In this document: piece after piece, positions 1-8,848 of the stretch
How the letters are laid out: every line of letters begins with the position of its first letter
Position numbering within the stretch: position 1 is the stretch's first letter
Assembly (NCBI RefSeq): GCF_018380615.1
Contig: NZ_JAGYVZ010000001.1
Coordinates: 29,623-93,622 of the forward strand
Direction of reading: 5' to 3'
Origin: Flavobacterium psychroterrae
Lineage (GTDB): Bacteria; Bacteroidota; Bacteroidia; Flavobacteriales; Flavobacteriaceae
DNA length: 64,000 bases
Notes under the pieces: model-generated
Databases searched by the model: none
The model's input: only the letters and a program-made list of their open reading frames with translations
What the model was told of the DNA's origin: nothing
Program-made: the position numbers and the translations under genes

Positions 1-3000
1 GTAACTGCGAAAAAGTACTAATTTTTCGAAGCGGCTCCTGTAAATCATGAGAAGCTATATAAGCAAACTGAGCCAACTCTGCATTAGAATGTAAAAGTTG
101 CACATTAGATTGCTTTAAGTCTTCAACTACGGTATCTAATTCTTCTGTTCGGGTTTGTACCAGCTGTTCAAGCGCCATTTGTACTTCATGTTGCAGCGTC
201 ACATCCTGCGCTGATCCATTCATTTGAATTGGATTTCCTTCAAGATTAAAAATAGTTTTTCCTTGTGCATGAAGGATTCTTCTTTGTCCTGTTTTAGGAT
301 GTATTACTGTATAAGTTTCATCATAAATACCTCCTGATTCCGGTTTCAAAGCCCACGCGACAGCATTAGCAACACGATCACGGTCTTCATCAGCAAGAAT
401 AGGAATTACTTGACTATAATTACGACTAGATGGATCATAACCAAACCATTCGATAAGACGGTTGGAATAAGTTAAACCATTTGTTGCCACATCAATACTC
501 CATGTACCCAATTGTGCCAGTTCGATCGCATCTCTTAAACTTGCTTCGGCTTGTTCTTGTTTATGTGTTGCGTAAACTTTATCTGTTACTTCAACAACAA
601 TAAAAATCGCACCATAAGGAAGGTCGTGGTCGTCAAACAAAGGTTTAAAGGTATAGTCATAATAGCCTATATCGAGTTTTCCGTTTTTATTAAGATCAAT
701 GCGTTCCCCAATTTCATTACAGGTTTCTCCAGTACTAAGGACCTCAAGGTATTTTTCAATCAGAATATTATTTTTAAGTTCAGGAATCGTTTCCATAATA
801 GATTTTCCTACTATAGAATCATCACATCCTAATACATCAAGCATTTTTTCATTTGCTTCGCGCACAATCATTCCTTTGCCTACACAAACTAATTTAGCTA
901 CAGGCGAATTATAGAATATTTTACGAATAAATTCCTGATTTTTCTCCAGTTGGCGGCTTGCTTTTACCTGATCTGTAACATCCGTTGCTACATCCAGAAT
1001 TGCATATACTTTACCATCAGAATCAAATAAAGGTTTGTAGGTAAAATCAAAATAAAAAGTGCTTAAAGTACCTTGAATCATCAAATTTGCTTTTGCTCCT
1101 TTTTGCTCATAAATTTCCCCTGTTTCGTATACTCTTTTCAGAATTTCAGGAAACGGCTGGTTAACTGTTTCCGGAAATACATCAATCATATTTTTACCAA
1201 TTACCTCAGGTCCGCGTCCCCAATAATTCATAATGATCTTATTGGCAATTTCAATTCGCATATTGGGTCCAACATATAAACAGGTTCCTACGGGCGCTTC
1301 TTCAATTAAGGATCGAAAACGTTTTTCACTTTCTTCGATTCTCTTTCTTGCTAAAATCTGCTGGGTAACTTCAATCACGACCACTAAAACACTATGGATT
1401 TCGCCGTTTGCATCTCTTTGAGCCTGATAACTGTGATCGATGTAAATAACTTCAGTTTTTCCGTTCCGTATAAGTGATACAGGCGCTTCTTTTGCAGTAA
1501 AGGTTTTTCCGGTGGCCATTACATTTCTCAGTTCTGTATCAAATCCCTGACCTTCAAGCTCAGGCAACGCTTCTAATAATGCTTTTCCGGTAAGTTCTTC
1601 TACTGTTCTGCCTGCAAGAGAGCTGTAAAAAGTATTCGCCATATCAAATACTAGATCATCACCTTTGATAATGGCGATTCCTACAGGAGAATTTTCGAAG
1701 GAATTAAGGAGTTTTTGCCTGCTTTCCTCCAATAAATTTTTTGTGATAGTACTATCAGTCACGTCATAACCCATGTTTAGGACAGCGTAAACTTCTCCGC
1801 TTTCGTTAAAAAGCGGCGTATAAGAATAATTAAAATATTGGGTTGTAATTTTTCCGTCTTTCTCAATATCAGCCTGTGATCCTGTCGCATGATATTCAAT
1901 TCCGGTTTCAAATACATTTTCAAGAATTTCAAAATATCCCTGATTGTGTAACTCCGGTACGGCTTCGCGGTAGGGTTTTCCTATTATGCTGTTTCCTTTT
2001 TTCCAATACCCGGCCATTACTTCATTTGCCAGTGCAATAACAAGATTTTCACGTAAAAAAAGAGCGGTCGCAACCGGCGTTTTTTCAATTACGGTTCTCA
2101 GTAACCTTTCATTTTCTTCAATTTGTATTTGTGCCTGTACCTGTTCCGTTACATCCCGACACATGGCAATTACACCCGTAATTTTACCATCAATTTCTCT
2201 GTAAGGCTGATAAATTACATTTAAATATCCCTCTTTTTTTGTATCATTAACCTGTACGGAATAAAAAGTTCTGTAGATATAAACAGCCTCACCTGTAACT
2301 CTTACCTTTTCAATTATGGGACGAAATGTGCTTTCGGCTTCAGGAATAATTTCAAAAAGATTTTTATCTAATAAATCTTCAACATTGCGTCCTATTAAAC
2401 CCGCATAGGCATCATTGACAATATTTACTTTTAAATTGTCGCCTGTCAGCACTATTATACCAACAGTTGCCTGACGAGTTAAGTTAAAAAATCGCTGTTC
2501 GCTTTCGTTAATTTGCTCTTGCCCTTCTACAAGTGCCTGAATATCCATGCAATAACCCGCATATCCCCCTAATTCCCCATCGGGCATATAAAAAGGATCT
2601 CCCGCAGCGTGGCATTTAATGATTGATCCATCTCCCTTTTTTAAGTGAAACTGTACATCATAATGTGATTTTTCGGCTACAGCCTTTGTGAATGCTTCAA
2701 AGACAGTATTACGATCTTCCTCAACAATAGCTGCCGGCCATGCATCACCCAAAACTTCTTTATAATGCAATCCTGTCCAGTCTGATAATGTTTTATTTAC
2801 GTAAGTCATCAAACCATTTTTATCTGCCAGCCAAAGTCCCGCCGGCGACATATTAGTCACATTTTTGAACTTAAGATCTTTTTCAATTTGAATATTATGC
2901 ATTGCAATATTATAATCTAATGACAATTGCAATTGATTATTTGCTTCATTAAGCTGTTGCAAACGAACTACGGCATCTGTAGTTTCTGTACAAGTAACGA

Positions 3001-3454
3001 GAACGCCGCCAATTTTGCCGGAATCATCAAAAACCGGGCTATAACTAAAAGTCCAGTAAACGTTTTCCAGACTTCCGTTTCTGTAAATAGGAATCAGCTG
3101 ATTTTCCATCCACGTTGATTCTCCCCCATTTAAAACCTGCTTTATAAGTGGATAAATCACATGCCAGATTTCAGACCAGGTATCTACACCATTAGAACCT
3201 AATGCCTGAGGATGTTTGCCGTTATTACCAAGGCTTGGTCTGTAGGCATCGTTATAAAACTGTATAAGATTTTCACCCCACCATAAAAACATGGGGAATT
3301 TAGAATTTAATATAGTACTTACAATCGTACGAAGGCTTTGTTGCCATTGATCAGGTGAACCAATCTCGGTTGCAGACCAATTGTAGTTTCTGGTATATTC
3401 ACCCATTTCTCCTCCGCCACGAAGGAAATATAAATTGGAATCAGTCAATGGCAT
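1..3454 (-). CDS. Multi-PAS sensor histidine kinase, C-terminus beyond window
   Basis: The reading frame stays open from an ATG to the window edge, giving about 1151 residues. I count eight PAS/PAC-like modules in series, roughly at residues 20-160, 195-320, 320-440, 450-565, 580-695, 708-825, 837-955 and 972-1085. Recurrent signatures are NSPVG/KTPVA at module starts and VTD/VTEQ at PAC ends. A coiled linker then leads into the DHp helix with the H-box SHDLQEPLRK, whose phosphoacceptor is His1136. The ATPase domain lies outside the window. No membrane segment is visible, so this is probably a cytoplasmic sensor. It follows the receiver gene by 9 bases on the same strand, so the two should form one transcript and a phosphotransfer pair. 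The signals sensed by the PAS domains cannot be read from sequence. Confidence 0.9.
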   Translation of the reverse strand, partial: MPLTDSNLYFLRGGGEMGEYTRNYNWSATEIGSPDQWQQSLRTIVSTILNSKFPMFLWWGENLIQFYNDAYRPSLGNNGKHPQALGSNGVDTWSEIWHVIYPLIKQVLNGGESTWMENQLIPIYRNGSLENVYWTFSYSPVFDDSGKIGGVLVTCTETTDAVVRLQQLNEANNQLQLSLDYNIAMHNIQIEKDLKFKNVTNMSPAGLWLADKNGLMTYVNKTLSDWTGLHYKEVLGDAWPAAIVEEDRNTVFEAFTKAVAEKSHYDVQFHLKKGDGSIIKCHAAGDPFYMPDGELGGYAGYCMDIQALVEGQEQINESEQRFFNLTRQATVGIIVLTGDNLKVNIVNDAYAGLIGRNVEDLLDKNLFEIIPEAESTFRPIIEKVRVTGEAVYIYRTFYSVQVNDTKKEGYLNVIYQPYREIDGKITGVIAMCRDVTEQVQAQIQIEENERLLRTVIEKTPVATALFLRENLVIALANEVMAGYWKKGNSIIGKPYREAVPELHNQGYFEILENVFETGIEYHATGSQADIEKDGKITTQYFNYSYTPLFNESGEVYAVLNMGYDVTDSTITKNLLEESRQKLLNSFENSPVGIAIIKGDDLVFDMANTFYSSLAGRTVEELTGKALLEALPELEGQGFDTELRNVMATGKTFTAKEAPVSLIRNGKTEVIYIDHSYQAQRDANGEIHSVLVVVIEVTQQILARKRIEESEKRFRSLIEEAPVGTCLYVGPNMRIEIANKIIMNYWGRGPEVIGKNMIDVFPETVNQPFPEILKRVYETGEIYEQKGAKANLMIQGTLSTFYFDFTYKPLFDSDGKVYAILDVATDVTDQVKASRQLEKNQEFIRKIFYNSPVAKLVCVGKGMIVREANEKMLDVLGCDDSIVGKSIMETIPELKNNILIEKYLEVLSTGETCNEIGERIDLNKNGKLDIGYYDYTFKPLFDDHDLPYGAIFIVVEVTDKVYATHKQEQAEASLRDAIELAQLGTWSIDVATNGLTYSNRLIEWFGYDPSSRNYSQVIPILADEDRDRVANAVAWALKPESGGIYDETYTVIHPKTGQRRILHAQGKTIFNLEGNPIQMNGSAQDVTLQHEVQMALEQLVQTRTEELDTVVEDLKQSNVQLLHSNAELAQFAYIASHDLQEPLRKISTFSQL

Positions 3455-3463
3455 CTGTTTATT

Positions 3464-3844
3464 TTAAAATATAAAGGGTTTTAGCAAAGCTATAAGATCT
3501 TTAAAATCATTAGGCTTAGTCAGGAAATCGACAGCACCCATAGAAATTGTCATTTCCCTGATAGAGCTGTCTGATGAGGTTGTGAATATAATTACAGGAA
3601 TTTCCTTTAATTTTTCTTCCTGTTTTAACTGCGCCAAAAATTCATGACCGTTCATTAAAGGCATATTCAAATCCAGAAAAATAGCCTGTGTTGTTAAACT
3701 TCCCAATCGCAACTCGTTCAATGCCTTACGTGCATCTGTAAAGTAATTGTATTTTACGGTACTTGAAATGTGATCAAGCGCAGCCTGGAAAATCTGTAGA
3801 TCTTCCTCATCGTCATCTATGAATAGAATATTGGTAAATTTCGT
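3464..3844 (-). CDS. Single-domain response regulator (receiver only), unusual start
   Basis: A CheY-like receiver of about 126 residues with no output domain. Visible features are the acidic cluster FIDDDEED, the phosphoacceptor Asp in FLDLNMPLMNG, the switch Thr in IIFTTSS and the conserved Lys in FLTKP. It probably takes phosphate from the long histidine kinase that follows 9 bases downstream. The start is odd. The receiver fold requires translation from near 3844, but between the in-frame stop at 3848-3850 and the acidic cluster there is no ATG, GTG or TTG, only ACG (3844) and ATT (3829). The first TTG (3721) would remove the acidic pocket. Either a rare start codon is used or the start has been lost. 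A consensus promoter lies immediately upstream. Confidence 0.8.
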   Translation of the reverse strand, partial: TKFTNILFIDDDEEDLQIFQAALDHISSTVKYNYFTDARKALNELRLGSLTTQAIFLDLNMPLMNGHEFLAQLKQEEKLKEIPVIIFTTSSDSSIREMTISMGAVDFLTKPNDFKDLIALLKPFIF

Positions 3845-3848
3845 ATAT

Positions 3849-3879
3849 CAAATATAATAAAAATAGTCTTTTTTTCAAA
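3849..3879 (-). promoter_or_regulatory. Bacteroidota-type promoter for the receiver-kinase operon
   Basis: On the minus strand a TTTG at 3879-3876 (-33 element) is followed, after a 19-base spacer, by TATATTTG at 3856-3849. This is an exact match to the Bacteroidota -7 consensus TAnnTTTG. The expected transcription start falls only a few bases beyond, at the very beginning of the receiver reading frame. The mRNA would therefore be leaderless or nearly so. Confidence 0.65.
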
Positions 3880-3996
3880 TCAAAGCATTAAAACATATTC
3901 AGTAATGATTATGTAAAAAAATAAAATTATCGTGTAAAATAGTAGAAAATTGGCTTGTTAAATTTACAAAAACAAGGAAAAATTTTAATTAAAGGG

Positions 3997-5086
3997 ATGA
4001 ATCCATACAAAAAAACAGGCCTCATTATTACTGGAATAGCAGTTTTGCTGGTTGCAATCAATTTTGCATTGGAACCGGTAGCATTACATTATGCTAATAA
4101 AGCTTTAGCAGATTTAAAAGGCTATAAAGGCAGTATTAAGGATGTTGACATTCATTTATACCGCGGTGCTTATCGTATTGATACACTTGTAATTGACAAA
4201 ATTGACAACGGAAAAACACAACCTTTTTCTTGCTAAGGGAATTGATATTTCTATTGAATGGAAATCACTTTTAAAAGGTGCTTTCGTAGGAGAATTTTCA
4301 GTTGAAAATCCAGTTTTAAATTTCATTAAAAAAGGAAATAAAGTTGAAGCCGGAGGTAATAATGATTTTATTACAACCATAAAAAAACTGTCGCCTGTTA
4401 ATATCAATTATGTTGAAATAATAAACGGGGAAGTACATTATATTGATCTGACATCAAAACCTAAAATTGATATTGCCGCCAAACAAGTAACTGCAACTGC
4501 ACGAAATTTGAGAAATGTTGAGGACAAAAACAATAAACTTCCTTCCACAGTAATATTAACAGCTAATACAAGCGGAAACGGAAAAATTAAAGGTAATGCA
4601 AAACTAAATGCTTTAAAAGACATTCCTGATTTTGACTTTAATATGGAACTGGAGCGCATGGATTTAACGTATCTTAAAGATTTTACAGATGCGTATGCCA
4701 GCTTTACTTTTAAGCGCGGACAATTATATGTTTCTACAGAAATGGCGATGGCAGATGGAAAATACAATGGTTATGTAAAACCGGTTTTAGAAAATATAAA
4801 GATTATCGATTTAACGCCGGATACTCCAAAAGAGAAAAAACGTCCTTTTTTAAAACGAATCTGGGAACTTGTTGTAGGCACAGCGGCAGAAGTTGTTACC
4901 AACCAGCCTAAAGATCGTCTTGCAACAAAAATTCCTTTAAAAGGAGATGTTAATGGAGCTGAAAAATTTACCTGGACGGCAATTATAAATATTCTTAAAA
5001 ACGGATTTATAAAGGCTTTTGATAAAGATGTTGAGGGATCAATTGACTTTAATGATGCAAAGTCTGGTAAAACCGAAAAAAAATAA
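3997..5086 (+). pseudogene. AsmA/DUF748-like envelope protein gene with a one-base frameshift
   Basis: Two overlapping frames together encode one protein of about 362 residues. The first frame starts at ATG 3997 with an N-terminal membrane segment (GLIITGIAVLLVAINFAL) and runs into a stop at 4236. The second carries on the same protein from about 4228 to 5086. Deleting one T from the T5 run at 4224-4228 joins them into TQPFLAKGIDIS without a break. The family (DUF748, AsmA-like) consists of inner-membrane anchored proteins with a long beta-rich periplasmic part, tied to envelope or lipid homeostasis; this is family knowledge, not seen here. The frameshift could be a real mutation, a sequencing error in a homopolymer, or less likely programmed slippage. 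An upstream in-frame ATG at 3955 exists, but 3997 fits the signal anchor better. Confidence 0.72.
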
Positions 5087-5154
5087 AAACACTAAAAAAC
5101 TAATTGTTTGTATAACCTGCAAACTATTTCCTTTTAACTAAAAATAATATTATT

Positions 5155-5964
5155 ATGGAAGAATTCTTGCGTGACATTTTCAAACATGTTGAAGGATATT
5201 ATTATGGTCTTGTTGACATAACACCAAAAATTTTACTGGCAATACTAGTGGTTTTAATCTCATGGTTTATTGCCTCTCGCGTCAAAGTTTTTACAGACCG
5301 AAGGTTACAAACAAAAATGCACGATCCTTTACTGGCTACTTTTATTGCAAACCTTGTAAAAGCAGTTCTAATTGTTATAGGTCTTTTATTTATGTTTCGT
5401 GTCATCGGTTTAACCGGAGTTGCCCAAAGTGTTTTGGCTGGTGCCGGAATATCTGCTTTTGTAATAGGATTTGCGCTTAAGGATATTGGGGAGAACTTTT
5501 TAGCGGGAATTCTGCTGGCATTTAAACGACCGTTTTCTGTAGGAGATATTATTGAAAGCAATGGTGTAAAAGGAAAAGTTGTGGCGCTTAATTTACGTGA
5601 TACACAAATTAAAAGCGATAGTAAAAACATTTACATTCCCAATGCTTTATTGATAAAAAACACGTTGGTCAATTTTAATAGCGAAGGATATTTGCTACAA
5701 GATTTTACAATAGGTTTAGAGTATGGATCAGATTACAGAAAAGCGATTGAGATCATTACTGAAGTCATGAAAACAGATAATGCCGTAATTGACAAAGGAT
5801 ATTCAAACTCTGCTGTGGTTGCCGGAATTACCGGAACTACTGTTCAGGTAATTATTAGATATTGGGTTAAAACCGATAAAACTGTTACGGACGGAAAACA
5901 CCGTTCTGAAGTTGTAATTAAAGTTGCCGAAGCTTTAAATGAAAACGGATTTGTATTGAAATAA
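5155..5964 (+). CDS. Small-conductance mechanosensitive channel, MscS family
   Basis: A 269-residue MscS-type channel that would release solutes on hypo-osmotic shock. Three hydrophobic stretches lie in the first 115 residues (about 22-42, 62-84 and 88-110). The third carries the Gly/Ala-rich pore helix pattern QSVLAGAGISAFVIGFALKD. Next comes the beta domain with RPFSVGDIIES, and the C-terminal alpha/beta domain holds the conserved PNALLIKNTLVNF stretch. The length is close to E. coli MscS (286). It lies 68 bases after the DUF748-like gene on the same strand, and both are envelope proteins. The intervening sequence is A-rich with no terminator, so co-transcription is possible. Confidence 0.93.
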   Translation: MEEFLRDIFKHVEGYYYGLVDITPKILLAILVVLISWFIASRVKVFTDRRLQTKMHDPLLATFIANLVKAVLIVIGLLFMFRVIGLTGVAQSVLAGAGISAFVIGFALKDIGENFLAGILLAFKRPFSVGDIIESNGVKGKVVALNLRDTQIKSDSKNIYIPNALLIKNTLVNFNSEGYLLQDFTIGLEYGSDYRKAIEIITEVMKTDNAVIDKGYSNSAVVAGITGTTVQVIIRYWVKTDKTVTDGKHRSEVVIKVAEALNENGFVLK

Positions 5965-5973
5965 ACTTATTTT

Positions 5974-6120
5974 TTGTCATTTCTACCAGAGGGAGAAATC
6001 ACATCCTATATTCGACAAAATTAGTGACAATAGCAACGGAGTTTCTTCTGTGATTTCTCTCTTTGGTCGAAATGACAATATTGTGTTTAAACTTTGCGTC
6101 TTAGCGCCTTTGCGAGATTA
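5974..6120. repeat. Dispersed inverted-repeat element (GTCATTTC ... GAAATGAC plus tail)
   Basis: The interval between the channel gene and the stressosome kinase holds a foldback unit. It opens with GTCATTTC and GAGAAATCACAT, then shows the complementary GTGATTTCTC and CGAAATGACAATATTGTG. The tail is AAACTTTGCGTCTTAGCG followed by CCTTTGCGAGATTA. Close relatives occur near 14.73, 32.2-32.5 (two, inverted) and 57.42 kb in this window. It is a small palindromic intergenic repeat family without coding capacity. Confidence 0.75.
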
Positions 6121-6209
6121 TTTTTTTCTATCTAAAAGGGCTTTTTTATCTCATTTTTTTCAGTATAAGAAAGATCTATTTCTGAATTGCCTTATAAATA
6201 AAGCCGAAA

Positions 6210-7829
6210 TTATTTAGGAAGATAAATGAAAAACGTGGTTCCTTTCTCAGGCTGACTTGTAAAATTGATAATTCCGTTATGGTTTTCGATAATCCTTTTG
6301 CAAAGTGCAAGACCTATTCCGTTGCCGCCATATTGATCACGTTGGTGCAAACGCTGGAACATATCAAAAATTCGACCTGAATATTCGCTATCCATCCCGA
6401 TGCCGTTATCAGCAATTGTAATAGCGTGATAATTGCCTTCAGGACTAAAATTATCTGCAGAATCTCCTGCTCTCTCACCCGAGGCAATTGTTACGGTTGG
6501 TTCTGCACTATTAAATTTAAGGCCGTTGTTGACTAAATTAAAGAAAAGCTGACGCAACTGACCATTCAAACCGGAAACAACCGGTAATTCACCAATATTT
6601 ACAGTTGCATTTTTTTCTTCAATAACAAGGCTTAAATCACTGAGGGTTTCTCTAACAACTTCATTAAGATCTACTTTTGTAAACTTTAATTCTTTATTGT
6701 CTACGCGCGAATAATTAAGAACATCAGCAATTAAACTGGACATTCGTCCTGCAGCGCTCGTCATTTTATCAAAATAATATTGAGTTCTTTGCTCTTCTGA
6801 TAAATGTTCTCCGGCTCTGGACAACATAATCATTATTTTTCGCAAAGGTTCCTGTAAATCGTGAGAAGCAATATAAGCAAATTGCTGTAGTTCTTTATTT
6901 TTAAAAACCAGTTTTGAATTTGCATTTTCTAATTCGCTCTGGATCAGTTTTAATTCAGAGTTGTTTTTAAGCGTTTCTTCAACCTTTTTTTGATCATTTA
7001 TATTAACAAAATAGATAAGCCAGTTATTCAAAGTCCCGTCCTCTGAAGGATTAGGAATAATTGATATCAAATACCAAAGGTATGATGAACCGCTTTTAAT
7101 TCTTGTTTCACCTGAAAACTGTGATCGGTTTTTCTTCACTTTACTCCAGTTATCCATTATATGATTTACATCATCAGGATGAATAAAAGAACTTATTTCT
7201 CTTTTATCAAAATTAAGAAATGGAGCTTTCAGAATTTGTTTCAGCGAATCGTTGACCAGTAAAATATTATTTCGATCGTTTACAATACAAATCAAAACCG
7301 GAATTGTGTTCGCTAATTGTCTGTAACGGTTTTCACTTTCTCCCAGTTTTTCAGAAAGGGCGATAAGCTCAATATTCTTTTTCCTGATCTCATCATAAGG
7401 AGAAACAGGTGGTTCATATTTAAAATAATCGGCAAGCGTTCTTATTTTCGCATCAGATAAAAGTCCAGGCGAACTAACTGGATGGCTTAATTTGGTAATA
7501 GAATAATTATCAGCAAAACTATACTCAATATTACCTGAAATTTTTGCCGCATATTTAAAAGCTTCAGGGTTGCTTCTCTTCAAATCTACAGTATCCGTAA
7601 GGATGGCAACAATTTCTTTTTGTGTGGCTTTAATAACATTAATACCCAATGTAAGTACTGAATCTTTTCCGTTGGCGATAGAACATCTTGCAACTTCAGA
7701 TACGGCAGTAGAAAATCTAGTTTGAGCAGAAGTAGGCATTCCGCACATCTCTGCTATCTTCATAGATCGTTTATGGGCCAGAATTAGGTCCATTTCATTA
7801 TCTAAATTTATCTTAACTACCTCTTTCAT
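6210..7829 (-). CDS. Stressosome-linked PAS histidine kinase with degenerate RsbT-like N-terminus
   Basis: A 539-residue cytoplasmic kinase. Residues about 5-85 resemble the RsbT/HATPase_c_2 fold, but the N-box reads SEVARCS instead of SELxRN and no G1 box follows, so this part is probably a docking or sensing module. A PAS domain spans about 165-285. The DHp helix carries SHDLQEPLRK with His323. The catalytic domain is complete: N-box FFNLVNNGLKFN near 430-440, G1 ADNGIGM at 473-479 and G2 GGNGIGLAL at 501-509. It is the last gene of the rsb operon, 5 bases after the RsbX-like gene. This suggests that stressosome output passes to a two-component system, which is inference. Its partner regulator is not adjacent. 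Confidence 0.9.
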   Translation of the reverse strand: MKEVVKINLDNEMDLILAHKRSMKIAEMCGMPTSAQTRFSTAVSEVARCSIANGKDSVLTLGINVIKATQKEIVAILTDTVDLKRSNPEAFKYAAKISGNIEYSFADNYSITKLSHPVSSPGLLSDAKIRTLADYFKYEPPVSPYDEIRKKNIELIALSEKLGESENRYRQLANTIPVLICIVNDRNNILLVNDSLKQILKAPFLNFDKREISSFIHPDDVNHIMDNWSKVKKNRSQFSGETRIKSGSSYLWYLISIIPNPSEDGTLNNWLIYFVNINDQKKVEETLKNNSELKLIQSELENANSKLVFKNKELQQFAYIASHDLQEPLRKIMIMLSRAGEHLSEEQRTQYYFDKMTSAAGRMSSLIADVLNYSRVDNKELKFTKVDLNEVVRETLSDLSLVIEEKNATVNIGELPVVSGLNGQLRQLFFNLVNNGLKFNSAEPTVTIASGERAGDSADNFSPEGNYHAITIADNGIGMDSEYSGRIFDMFQRLHQRDQYGGNGIGLALCKRIIENHNGIINFTSQPEKGTTFFIYLPK

Positions 7830-7834
7830 TGCTC

Positions 7835-8848
7835 TTAATTTATTTTTCCTACTAAAACAGTTGCGTCATCTGTACCTCTGATATTATCTTTTAATAATGA
7901 GGAAGCAATTAAGCTGGGTTTCTGTTTTATAATCGAAACTAAATCATTAAGATTCCATCGTGTTCTCAAACCATCGCTATGCATAATAATTATTTGATGC
8001 TTTTGGTAAGGAACTGTTGTGCTATTCAGTGTTCTGGGAATATTGTGTCCTAAAATACCATTGTACGGTGTATAAGTCTTATTGTCCAGACCATTATAAA
8101 TTCGGGTATTGATATTACCAATTCCGCAAATATTCCATGTTTCAGTTGTATAATCTACAGCTGCTATTGTGGCAACCAATCCTCTGCTTTTTTTAACAGC
8201 CTCATGAATTCCCCTCAGTATAACAGTGATTTCTGTTGCTTTTGATTGCTGAAAAGCTTTTATGGCGAGTTGAACCGCTTCATTAGCATTTGATCCATGA
8301 CCTAAACCGTCTCCTACTAAGATCTGAAATCCTTTTGGTGAATGTTTTATAAAATAACCATCTCCACAAACTCTTTCACCCGGATAATTTACGCTCAAAG
8401 CCGAAAAATTCAAACCCGGACCCGGAGGAGGAATCTGATAATCTGCGTGATCACGAATTTTTACATATTGAACCGTACCCCAGCCTTTCATGGAGTAGAT
8501 CTGGAAATCATTGCTTAATCTTTTTATAGCGCCTAAACCCTGACCCAACGTATTTGAAGTTGAATAGCCATCGCTCATGATTTTAAACACATTATCAATT
8601 CCCGCACCATTATCAAGACAATATATCTCGATCTCGTTTTTACCATCGGTTTGATGGCTTCGGTATAAAAGTTCACCGCGTCCGGGAAATTTAATAAGGT
8701 TTGAAGTGAGTTCTGCAACAATAATATCTGTTTCGGCAGCGCGATGTGGAGTAAAACCTATTTGAAGAGCAAGATTATGTATTTCCCTTTTTATAAAAGC
8801 AATAAGGCTTCTGTCATCAATTTTACAACTGGAAAAAGTATTATCCAT
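7835..8848 (-). CDS. RsbT-like kinase fused to RsbX/SpoIIE-type phosphatase
   Basis: A 337-residue two-domain protein. The N-terminal part (about 5-130) is an anti-sigma-factor-type ATPase with N-box AELTSN (45-50), G1 CLDNGAGI (77-84) and G2 LGQGLGAI (101-108), so it looks catalytically intact. The C-terminal part (about 150-337) is a PP2C/SpoIIE phosphatase with metal-site motifs CGDGYF (Asp163), VGDGLGHG (Asp180), MHSDGL and GTDDATVLVG. In characterised stressosomes RsbX removes phosphate from RsbS and RsbR to reset the complex. The extra kinase domain suggests kinase and phosphatase activity on one chain. It overlaps the rsbT stop by 8 bases, implying coupled translation. Confidence 0.88.
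   Translation of the reverse strand: MDNTFSSCKIDDRSLIAFIKREIHNLALQIGFTPHRAAETDIIVAELTSNLIKFPGRGELLYRSHQTDGKNEIEIYCLDNGAGIDNVFKIMSDGYSTSNTLGQGLGAIKRLSNDFQIYSMKGWGTVQYVKIRDHADYQIPPPGPGLNFSALSVNYPGERVCGDGYFIKHSPKGFQILVGDGLGHGSNANEAVQLAIKAFQQSKATEITVILRGIHEAVKKSRGLVATIAAVDYTTETWNICGIGNINTRIYNGLDNKTYTPYNGILGHNIPRTLNSTTVPYQKHQIIIMHSDGLRTRWNLNDLVSIIKQKPSLIASSLLKDNIRGTDDATVLVGKIN

Noticed and set aside
551..3118. Several plus-strand open frames of 62-93 codons opposite the multi-PAS kinase
   Set aside because: They lie antisense to a continuous minus-strand kinase frame, show no family features and are explained by the AT-rich codon pattern of that gene.
4193..5086. The second DUF748 frame as an independent gene from ATG 4193
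   Set aside because: Its first dozen residues are out-of-frame readings of the upstream half; the two halves join into one protein by removal of a single T.
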